This document shows, in pieces, positions 1-8,050 of a stretch of DNA of 20,847 nt. Source of the DNA: Myrmaecium sp. VS I D KN 1 (taxonomy: Eukaryota > Ascomycota > Dothideomycetes > Valsariales > Valsariaceae); contig JADQAV010000054.1 in the NCBI GenBank assembly GCA_019775845.1, forward strand, positions 1 to 20,847, given 5' to 3'. Position 1 is the first letter of the stretch. Each line of letters starts with the position of its first letter. The notes beneath the pieces are model-generated. The model was not told the origin of the DNA and did not search any database. It saw nothing but the letters and a program-made list of their open reading frames with translations. The translations under genes were made by a program, and so were the position numbers.

Positions 1-599
1 TATTAAGGAAGATTAATAGCTATTATAAAGTATTAAGCTTAGTATTCTTAAGGCTATATCGCTATAAGTAATTAATAAGAGCTTTAAATTTAAGAATAGT
101 AAGGCTTATATAATTAAGAAGTTTCTAAAGACTTCTAGTAATAATTATATTAGTCTCCTACTTACTATATAAGGGCTTTATAATATAGTAGACTCTTAAT
201 AATATATAAGTCTTCTTAAGAATAGTTATAAAGGAAAATAATATTATAGTTCTTCTAAAGCTTTTATAATATTTATATTACTTACTTCTAGGTCCTAGTA
301 TAGTATTAAGTTTAATAATAAGAATATAGTAGTAAGAGTAGAATAGTATTATAAGAAAAGTCCTATATATCCTAAGTATTAGTAATACTATTACTAGCTA
401 CCGCCGTCCCCCTACTAGTATTAAGTTATTAGAGTACTAATTTTAGCGCCTTATATAGACTATAATAAGTAACTATATAGCTTACGAAGTAGGTATTAGA
501 TAATTATAATATTATATTATAATACTAATTAGTATTACTAAACGATTATATTATTTTAATATATTAATATATATAATAATATTTCTTAACCGTATGAAG
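1..599. repeat. RIP-mutated AT-rich repeat relic, family unknown
   Basis: Reading both strands, I find no CA and no TG dinucleotide from base 1 until TG at 595-596 and CA at 600-601, although C and G are present (C is followed only by T, C or G). TA and AT steps dominate. In Pezizomycotina, repeat-induced point mutation converts CpA to TpA in duplicated DNA, and loss of CpA on both strands is its hallmark. The stretch has no open frame of useful length. It is very probably the decayed edge of a transposable element that continues outside the window, but I could not assign a family. A small GC-rich pocket near 401-414 survives because its Cs are followed by C, G or T. Confidence 0.85.
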
Positions 600-1443
600 C
601 AAACGATACTACTATATTAATCTATTAGTATAATCAGGCGTCAGATACTGATAATAACAACACCGAGCCGAACAAGCCCTTAGCCCCGGTCGCAGTGCTG
701 CCTCGGAATGCAGGCACCAAATACTTATCTTATCGCCGATCGTACCACGCAAGTTCAAGTTGTCACGAAGCACTGCGGAGCGTCGAACAAAAAAATAAAA
801 AAAACGCGAAGCCAAAGTCCCGAATAGCAGAATCACAGAATCACAGAAAGAAGTATTGCATTCAGGGAGTAAGATTTTGCATATGGATTTACTCTACATA
901 CGTAAGAGGATTTTAGCCTGATCTTACCTCAGTAAGACAGATTTTGCTTCCGCGACGGAGACGCAGAGTGAGATAGCGGATGAGTTCGTGAGAAGCTAAG
1001 GAGGTGAGGAAAATAACGAGATATAGAGGGTTGAGGATGATAAGGAGTGCGGGTTAAAGTACAAAGAGGGTAGCGGCAAGGATGTGATTATGGGTGATGT
1101 CGGCCGAGGGCAATACGTTGCCTCCGCGGAAGAAAAGCAAGCCTGAAACTGCCCCTGGTCCTGTGCGGTGAGGAGTCGGTGCGGATATCAAACCATGAAT
1201 TCATGAATCGTGAGCGCTAGGCTTTGAAGTGGTGTATGAGTGGGATGTGAGCAAAGACCAGTTACAGTCCAGGAAAAATGAAGGCGCCGTGGGAGGTAAG
1301 GCTCTTGCTGAACAGTCGGCAGCGTGATACGGTATAGAGAGGGTCTGGCATGGCCGTGACGACGAAGACGTAACCCGTCGGCGCGCTGACGGTCGTCTCG
1401 CCTGGACTATGAAGGTTTCGGTGTGAGAAGTTCGGCACTAAGC
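600..1443. other. Intergenic spacer and 3' UTR side of the KH gene
   Basis: Base composition returns abruptly to normal after about 600. I see no gene here. Open frames at 612-916 are short, overlap on opposite strands and lack any recognisable motif. A short direct repeat (two and a half copies of the 9-mer AGAATCACA) lies near 828-847. The right-hand part, roughly 1200-1443, is probably the 3' UTR of the minus-strand KH gene, but no poly(A) signal stands out. Confidence 0.5.
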
Positions 1444-2610
1444 TTACTCGGGAGGAGCCTGGCTGCGGCGCATCTTCTCCGCCTCCAGGTTTTCATAGAG
1501 AAGGTAGAGAGCCTTCTCGTTGCTGCTGGCACTGCCGGTGATGGTGAACATCCTCTCGCCGGAATCATCGTGAGGGGCCTTCGCAATAGAAATGCGAGCG
1601 CCAGAACTCTTCCTGATCTCGCTGATCTTGCTACCTCCCCTGCCAATGATGCACCCAACCATGTCGGAAGGGATGCTGATGTTCTGAGTTTGAATCTCCT
1701 CACCTTCCTCGGTGGTGGTGGGAGGCGGCGGCCTGCTCGCAGCGTCGGAGCCCGAGCGGCGGTTGTAGCTGGGGGGAACGTCGCTGAAGTCGGCGCCGTG
1801 GCCCGTACGGTTGTAGGAACGACCGCCGCCGCCGACAAGGCCAGAGCCGTTGGAGAGAGGCCCAGCACCGGTCTGGACTCTGACGGCCGGGTTGTAGAGT
1901 ACGGTGCCGTAGCCACGCTCAGAATCGTCGATGAGACACTTTCCGATTTCCCAGACGGCCTTTTCGATGCCTTCAGGCGTGCCTTGGACTTCGACGATGC
2001 GTTCGGTCGATTGAGGGAGCATCTCCTTCTGGGCGACCATGCGAACACCGGAGAGATCCTGGATCTGCTTGATCTTGAGACCCTGACGTCCGATGATGGT
2101 CCCCATCTGGTTGTGCGAAATCAAAAGGCGGACGGCTGCGAATAAGAATGATTAGCACGTGTCTCTGCCAAAGGATCCCGATAAATGGATCGTTCCAAGT
2201 GACTTACGATGAGTGCCGTTGGAGTTGATGACGCCACCCATGCCCATCTGAGGAGCACCCTCAAGAAGTCCGGTAGCGACGATGTGGTACGCCTTTGCAA
2301 TGCCGCGAAGCGCACCGGTGACGGTGAGGACACGGTCATGCACGCCAGGAACAACCTTGCTGACGCCTGCACGGACACCAGTCTCGTCACGAAGGTCCGC
2401 GACATTCTTGCCGGCCTTGCCAATGATGACACCGGCCTCTTTGGACGACACGATGGCCCGCAGAGTCAGCTGGGCTTCGGCGTACTCTTCCTCGGTTCTC
2501 GGGATGTGCTCCTCATCCTGAAGATCACCGGGGTCGTTGGGGTTCAGGCGGCCGAAGGACTGAGCAAGGTCGTTGCCATCCTGGCCAAGGGAGATGTCTT
2601 CAGCGGACAT
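1444..2610 (-). CDS. Three-KH-domain RNA-binding protein (Rnc1/Pbp2/Hek2, PCBP-like)
   Basis: Two exons, 2610-2208 and 2135-1444, joined across a 72-nt intron (donor GTAAGT, branch GCTAATC, acceptor GCAG), encode 364 aa. Three KH domains with intact GXXG loops are visible: KH1 about residues 46-115 (GKAG 64-67), KH2 about 136-205 (GRQG 150-153) and KH3 about 283-352 (GRGG 299-302). KH2 sits close behind KH1, and a Gly/Ser/Pro-rich linker of about 80 residues precedes KH3, the layout of the poly(rC)-binding family. Such proteins bind C/U-rich single-stranded RNA. Fission yeast Rnc1 stabilises a MAPK phosphatase mRNA, and budding yeast Pbp2 and Hek2 act in mRNA regulation and telomere length. 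Those roles are family knowledge, not shown here. The ATG opens the frame just after a 5' UTR intron. Family certain; exact orthologue inferred. Confidence 0.93.
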
Positions 2611-2632
2611 TGTAGAGCGTGATGAGCAGGTT

Positions 2633-2710
2633 CTGGAAAGGCGCGACAGTCAGCTGGCTGCGACGGAAGCAAGGGCGCAATGAGGCACCAGGCGACAAGG
2701 ACCGACTTAC
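2633..2710 (-). other. 5' UTR intron of the KH gene
   Basis: On the minus strand a GTAAGT donor begins at 2710, and a CTTTCCAG acceptor ends at 2633, 22 nt before the ATG. A CTGAC branch-point match lies close to the acceptor, in the usual position. The length of 78 nt is typical of this fungal group. This is inferred from splice consensus only; no transcript was seen. Confidence 0.65.
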
Positions 2711-2849
2711 GGGGTGGCAAGGTACGGAGAGAAGTCGTCGCGGTGGATGCCGGCAACAGAGTCGAGGTGGATGGGGGGGGAAGGGGAAACGCTGGAGAGG
2801 ATGAACGCGATCAGTATGTTGCACGTTATGGCGGGGCTCGGAGAACACT

Positions 2850-3120
2850 AACGGACGGGGTTAATTGAGGGGGTGGGGGAGGGGTTTGTGAGGCGAGAGG
2901 AGAGAGGGTCGAGTTGAGGAGGAGATGAGGGAGTCGTGAAGGAAGATGGGACGAGGAGAGGAGGGGAGCGGGAGGGATGAGGACGAGGAGGACGCCGGGC
3001 ACGACTGACGCGAGAGTGGTGGTGTTGATGCTCGATGTGGGAAGGGGAAAGAATCTGGGAAGTCACGACGGGACAGGAAGAGCTTGCGGTTTGCTTGGTT
3101 GGTTATTAAGCGAGGGAACT
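2850..3120 (-). promoter_or_regulatory. Pyrimidine-rich promoter/leader of the KH gene
   Basis: The strand that is sense for the KH gene is almost pure C/T here (the plus strand reads as GA-rich, GGGGGAGGGG-like tracts at 2870-3000). CT-rich tracts around and upstream of transcription starts are common in constitutive filamentous-fungal promoters. No TATA box is obvious. Open frames in this stretch are by-products of the skewed composition. Confidence 0.5.
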
Positions 3121-3813
3121 TCCAGTTTTCGGTTTCAGGCCGCCTCGCCCGAGTGCAGCTGGCAGATCGGGAGGTAATTTATCTCCCGCCAGTAGTAGTG
3201 GTAAGGTACCAGGTAGGATGTCACAGTGCTACTATAGTAGGTCGGTCTGGATGGAGGGGCAGTGAGGTGGATATGGATATGCAGACCATCCGCGGTGGGA
3301 ACCGGAGGGTTGCACGCACCCGCTTCCCTTGCGCTCTCCATCGCCGGCGACCTCAATCGCACTGCACTGTTGCGTTCGTGGATCTCTCTCCAAGTCCGGA
3401 CGCCAAGCTCTGGAGCTCGCGGGACTGGAGCCTGCCTCAGGTAGGTAAGGCGCCTGATACTCCTCCGGTCCAGATCACCTCCCCACCTGACCGAGCGTCC
3501 GTGAGCCAGCAAGGAGAAAAACCAAAAGGCCTTCTCTCTGCTACACAATATATTTCTAGGCAAGGGTTGGCAGACCATCCCGATCACTAGGAGTCCCTAT
3601 TATGTCGGTTAGAGGTGCAATTGGGAATCTTCAGAAGGTAGTTCAACGCGCAAATGGTCATTAGAATCCTCGGCTTGCTGAATCTTCCTTCCACCGAGTG
3701 CATACCGTGTTCATTCCCTCGCCGTAGGTGTCCAGCTGTAAAATCCTGCAGTAGTTCCTCACAATAGGAACTACATACGGTCCTCTGTTCACCCCTACAC
3801 AAGCTCTGACCTA
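3121..3813. other. Intergenic spacer and 3' UTR of the dehydrogenase gene
   Basis: This lies between the promoter side of the KH gene and the stop of the dehydrogenase gene, both on the minus strand. The open frames on both strands (about 3084-3590) overlap each other, have erratic composition and match no family I know, so I do not call a gene. Two inverted repeats occur here: a CGGGAG/CTCCCG pair at 3168-3188 and a 9-bp perfect stem at 3751-3774 in the probable 3' UTR of the dehydrogenase mRNA. Confidence 0.5.
3751..3774 (-). other. Perfect 9-bp stem, 6-nt loop hairpin downstream of the dehydrogenase stop
   Basis: GTAGTTCCT at 3751-3759 and AGGAACTAC at 3766-3774 are exact reverse complements separated by six bases. 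In the dehydrogenase transcript the hairpin would begin about 40 nt after the stop codon at 3814. It could be a 3' UTR structure or chance; it is not followed by the T-run of an intrinsic terminator, which would not be expected in a fungal nuclear gene anyway. Confidence 0.45.
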
Positions 3814-5010
3814 CTACTTACCAGCCTCAAAGATCACCTTCTGAACTTTCATCTGATCAAACAACCGGTATCCCTCCTCGGCCTGCGAGAGCGGCATGAT
3901 CGTGTCCGTCATGAAGCTTTCAGCTCGATCAGTCACATCCCAAGCGAAGGAGACGGAGCTCTAGACACTCACTCAAGCAGGTGTTGTTTCTTTTCCAGCA
4001 TCTCCAGGGCCTTCGGAAAGATGGATCGTACCGGACACCGGCCCATTTGAATCCTAAGGTTCTTACCATAGGCTTGACTGCCATTCCACGGGATCTGTTC
4101 CAGAGGATCAGCGGCGTGTACATGAACACAGTCGCGGGAAGCTGGAACTCACTTCCCCATTATGCACGCCGACGCTGCTGATGATCCCCCAAGGACGGAG
4201 GATATCAAAAGCCAGCTGCAACGCCGGGCTCAACCCCACCACCTCAATCACGACATCCGCGCCGCGCCCCCCAGTAACCTCCTTAACACGCCTCTCCAAG
4301 CCCTCCCGATCCGTCTGAAAGTTCCACGGCTCCGCCCCCAACTCCCGCGCCCTCTCCAACCGCGCCTCCACCGAATCCACCGCAAAAAGATGCTTCGGCG
4401 CATACTCCACCGCATTCACCAGCGCACACAACCCCACCGGTCCACACCCAAGCACCACCACCGTGGCGTCGCGGACCTCCTCCCCGCTCATCCCACCCAA
4501 CCCATTCGCCGCCGCAAACCAGCCCGTCGGAAAAATATCCGCCATGAGCACCAACGTCGGGCTCTCCCGCACCCCCTCCGGCGCCATCACCAACGTCGCC
4601 TCCGCCATCGGGACCCGCACGTACTCCGCCTGCGCCCCATCCAGCGCCGGCGAGCCAAACAGCGCACTCCGCTCGCACCGCGACGACCAGCCGCGGCCGC
4701 AGTAAAAGCAGTCCCCGCACGACGCCGTGAACGGCGCGACGACGGGGTCGCCGGGCGCGAACCGCCGCACCGCGGGCCCCGTCGCGACGACCGTGCCGCT
4801 GAACTCGTGGCCCATGATGAAGCCCGTCGGACTGGCTTGGTGGCCCCGGAAGACGTGCAGCTCGCTCCCGCAGAGCGCGGTGTGGCGCACGCGCACGATG
4901 GCGTCGCTGGCGGCGTGGAGCTCCGGTACGGGCCGGGTTTCGACGGTGACTCGGCCGGGCCCGTGGAAGATGACTGCTTGCATTAGTTTTGGGAGCGTGG
5001 GGCTGGTCAT
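3814..5010 (-). CDS. Zinc-dependent medium-chain alcohol dehydrogenase
   Basis: Three exons, 5010-4153, 4094-3973 and 3916-3814, with introns of 58 and 56 nt (both donors GTGAGT; acceptors AACAG and AAAG), give 360 aa, the usual size of this superfamily. Catalytic-zinc residues appear as C47 in ALCGSELH and the GHE motif at 67-69. The structural zinc site is complete: C98, C101, C104 and C112. A Rossmann GCGPVG motif at 188-193, followed by D212 at the end of the second strand, suggests NAD+ rather than NADP+. The product should oxidise an alcohol or polyol, or reduce the matching carbonyl, in the cytosol. The group includes threonine, sorbitol and formaldehyde dehydrogenase-like enzymes, and the sequence does not fix the substrate. 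The start at 5010 has a CACCATGA context; alternatives are the ATG at 4983, where the conserved core begins, and one at 5211 that adds a Thr-rich extension. Confidence 0.9.
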
Positions 5011-5078
5011 GGTGGTGGTGGTGGGGTTCGAGGAATGTGCGGAACGTGAGGATGTCGTGGATTGAGTAGTCGTAGTTT

Positions 5079-5108
5079 TAGCCGTAGCCGTAGCCGTGAG
5101 CGTAGCCG

Positions 5109-5142
<34 letters not shown>
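5079..5142. repeat. GTAGCC hexamer and (CGT)10 microsatellite
   Basis: An imperfect GTAGCC array (about 5079-5112) runs into ten exact CGT units (5113-5142). On the minus strand the tract lies in an open frame contiguous with the dehydrogenase, where it would encode Thr-rich sequence, but it is more likely 5' leader DNA. Confidence 0.85.
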
Positions 5143-6092
5143 TATAATCGAAGTATCCGTAGTACTCAAGCACCCATCAGCAAGCCCTTTCAGCCGCAAA
5201 AGGCAATCCACGCACTCACCAGAAAACCCAAAACCCGGGGATCGTCAACTATAAATTCATCATCATTCCATATTTATTTCCCCTCGGTAAATACCCACCT
5301 ATCAATCGTGGCTCTCAGAGCCTTCGTTCGTTCACCCGTTCTCGCGCCGAGCAAAGCCGTGCCGTGCCTAAACCCCACTAACTTGATGATGACGGGCGGG
5401 CGGGGGACAATGGACAGGGGCGGGCCCGAAATGCGGGGTAAGCTGGGCAGGGCAGGGCAGGGCAGCCACCCGTCCCATCCCCGGCGAGCGAGCGGGTTGA
5501 TCGACGAAGCTACAGCTGCGCATGCTGCAGAGAACCTAAACGATCTCAAGTATCTATAAATTAAGATGTGCGGCGAACGAGAATGCGTATTCCGTTCAGA
5601 AACATCACCTAGGGACCGGCGGCGAGTGGCGGGTACTGTACTCTACTCCTAAGCCTGGCGGAGGTGAGCGGCAGGGGCTGGTTGGGGAAAGCACCACCCA
5701 CGGATACCCACCACTCGTGGAATCTCGACCGTTGTTTTTGTCGTATCGTCCGCGATTCAAGAGGAAGAGAGAGAGGGAGACTCTCGTATGTCCGTCTCCT
5801 GAGAAAAGAAGACACAAAAAATGAACAAAGATATAGCTCTTGCTTGCTGAAAGAGATGGAAGACGTAAATGCATGCCTGCCCCCCTTCGCTCCTGGTCCT
5901 CCTGCCGTTCTCTCCGTTATTGCGGTTGAATACTGAAAAAGATATGATCCCGTCCCTACGTCAAACGCCCTCCCGCATCGATTATGCCCATCCAACCCAA
6001 ACACACCCAAACGCCCTCAACTCCCTGCCCAAAGCGAGAAAGAAAAGTCACCACCACCCCAACCCCAACATCCCTCTTCCGCCCCCTTCCCC
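5143..6092. other. Promoter region of the dehydrogenase gene and downstream flank of the Yippee gene
   Basis: No gene is supported. On the minus strand a TATA-like TTTATA near 5250-5256 precedes the dehydrogenase start by about 240 nt and is a reasonable core-promoter candidate. Four copies of GGCAG occur at 5446-5465. A CA/CCC-rich tract at 5990-6092 abuts the stop of the Yippee gene and is probably its 3' UTR. Open frames at 5605-6010 overlap on both strands, are Ser/Arg-rich and match nothing I know. Confidence 0.5.
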
Positions 6093-6502
6093 CTAGTTAA
6101 CCACACAAAGCAACTCGGCCTCCAGAATATACTTCCCCTCCTTATACTTCTCCGACGTCTCGTACGCCTTGTCGTACTTCCACCCGACCGTGTCGCGGCA
6201 CTGGCGGCACTGGATGTCGCGCACCACGTGCCGGCCCGTCGTCATGTTGCGCTCGCCCGGCTCGCCCTCCGTCACGTTGACCACGGTGTCGAAGAGGTAG
6301 GCTTTGCCGTGTTGGCCGCGGAAGTTCTGGGAGGCGGGGGGTTAGTGTGTGGGGGCTTGAAGGGGGGTTTTTTGGGGGGGAGGAAGGGAGGCGTCCGGCT
6401 TACTCGGCTGATTATGTCGTCGTGGTCGGAGAGGTGCGTTTTGCAGTTTTTGCACCCGTAGATCCGGGTGGCGTTGAGGTAGACGTTGTAGGAGAGTCCC
6501 AT
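6093..6502 (-). CDS. Yippee-like zinc-binding protein
   Basis: Two exons, 6502-6404 and 6326-6093, flank a 77-nt intron (donor GTAAGC, branch CACTAACC, acceptor CCCAG) in phase 0 and encode 110 aa, full length for Yippee proteins. The two zinc-binding CXXC pairs are present: CKNC at residues 17-20 and CRQC at 73-76. Between and after them are the family's diagnostic segments GKAYLFDTVVNV, TTGRHVVRDI, VGWKYDKAYE and EKYKEGKYILE. Yippee domains form a small beta-fold related to Mis18 and cereblon domains. Animal YPEL proteins associate with centrosomes or nucleoli, YPEL5 with the CTLH ubiquitin ligase, and yeast Moh1 with stationary-phase survival. The fungal role is not shown by sequence. The ATG sits in a strong CCACCATGG context. 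It is divergently oriented to the TPR-J gene about 1.5 kb away. Confidence 0.95.
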
Positions 6503-8050
6503 GGTGGAGGGTGTAGTGTAGTGTAGTGATGCCCGTTGGCGGTGGTTGTGTCGGTTGGTTGTGAGGGCTGGAGGACTGCGGAGAGGCTCGTTCGGAACGG
6601 CGGGTTTGTAAACAGGAGGGGCTGAGGTCGTCGTCAAGCAGGAGGTAGGTAATCTCTGTCGGAACGGTCGTGGCAGCGGGATCGGTCCACGGAACCACCT
6701 AGCGACGTCAGGACTGGAGGTTGCGGCGAAGGTGGGCTAGGTAGGCGCTGCCGTGCGGAAGTGTGGTAGCTTGCGTGTGGAGCAGAGCCGCCTGTGCCAG
6801 TGGAAGATTCACGGGGACCGCAAGGGGCACCCGCGGCGAGATGCTGGGGACGCTTCGATCAGGGTGCACAGGAAGCAGTAGTGGCCGGGCAGTGTGAGAG
6901 CGGGAGGGAAAGGTCGGAGGGGAGGGGGGAGAGCTTCATAAGGCCGGCTCGGAAGGCATCACGTGGAGATGGATGGCCAGGGAACTTTTGGCGTGAGGTT
7001 GCGCCGTCAGACAAATGTTACGCGGAGGGGAAAGATCACGATGTATAGCGGCAAGTCATCTGCCTCGTGGGAATATCTAGTAGGCAGACCATCTGATGAT
7101 GATTGCTCGGCCCAGCATGAAACACCATGGTGGTTGATTACTAGTACGGAGCGGTACGGAGTAAGATGAGACCAGGGGACTCCCGTCATCGATAAGATAA
7201 TAGGTGGTAGTAGATAGCAGCAGCGATACACCCATCACTATCGGATATTTTGACAATGGCAGTCTTGAATTGTATGTATACTGTGAGGAGTATACTTAGT
7301 ACATCTGGATGTACATAAGCGTGACCGAGCACATGGTGCCGCCTATGCTCCATCTGCCACTACGCTGCTTCAGCCGGTATCGTTCGTCAAGCAATCAGAG
7401 AGTGCGTGATGAGATGACGGTATTGCTGGAGGCAAGCGGACTTTTTACTGTGTCCAAACATACTGTACTGTTATGAGCCGTGCCGCCCGTACACAACGAT
7501 CGACGTCCGAAAAGGGATAATGGCATGGGTGCGATGGTGTTTATTGATTGATTTTAATCTACTCCAGTCCCGGAGGGAGAGAGGGCGAGTGCGAGAGAGA
7601 CTCCCAGCGTTTTGCCTCTGCAACCGCCGCCGCTCCTCCCCCCGTCAACCGTCGACGGTCAACCGTGCCTGGCGATGATCCATCCAATGAGTCGGAGTGG
7701 ACTGGACTGGACTGGTCGTGGACTGCACGCAAAGCACAGACGGATGATGAGAAGCGCAGAATGTTCCATGCCGTTCCTCTTCCTCACCTCGACCTGCACT
7801 GCACTGCACTGCACCTTCAAGTCCTGCCTGCACCCGACCGACTGTTAAACTGCAGGTGAAATCCTCGGGTCCCACCGTCTCTCCTCCCCGTCCGCCGTTG
7901 TCAAGCCAATTTTTTCCACCCCAGCCAAGCTGATTCCCGTTCCCGTCGTTTTTTTCGTGCCTCGGTGCCTGACCGGCCGTCCACAGTGCAACCACGCAGT
8001 TTCGGGGCCCAAGGAAAGTTTGTGGAAATTTTTGACTAAAGTCCCTTAGC
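6503..8050. promoter_or_regulatory. Divergent promoter region between the Yippee and TPR-J genes
   Basis: No coding region is supported in these 1.5 kb; the open frames are short and contradictory. The left part carries the leader of the Yippee gene. The right part, from about 7600, becomes C/T-rich as expected near the start of a plus-strand fungal gene. A CCAAT box is visible at 7684-7688 in CATCCAATGA. Short pentamer arrays occur: TGGAC x3 at 7698-7712 and GCACT x3 at 7796-7810. A heat-shock-element-like site lies at 7758-7777 and is listed separately. Confidence 0.5.
7758..7777 (+). promoter_or_regulatory. Candidate gapped heat shock element upstream of the TPR-J gene
   Basis: The four consecutive 5-bp units AGAAT GTTCC ATGCC GTTCC match the alternating nGAAn/nTTCn consensus at units 1, 2 and 4 and miss at unit 3, which is the gapped HSE form that fungal Hsf1 can bind. 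It lies about 275 nt before the ATG of a J-domain co-chaperone, a plausible Hsf1 target. Such short matches also arise by chance, so this is inference. Confidence 0.35.

Noticed and set aside
1423-2145. 240-residue plus-strand open frame
   Set aside because: It lies antisense to exon 2 of the KH gene, whose minus-strand translation has two intact KH domains in that region. The plus-strand product matches no family.
3084-3590. 168-residue plus-strand frame and its 150-residue antisense partner
   Set aside because: Both lie between a promoter and a 3' UTR, overlap each other, have mixed composition and show no recognisable motif.
4162-4986. 274-residue Arg/His/Pro-rich plus-strand open frame
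   Set aside because: It is the antisense shadow of the first dehydrogenase exon; high G+C at third positions keeps the opposite frame open.
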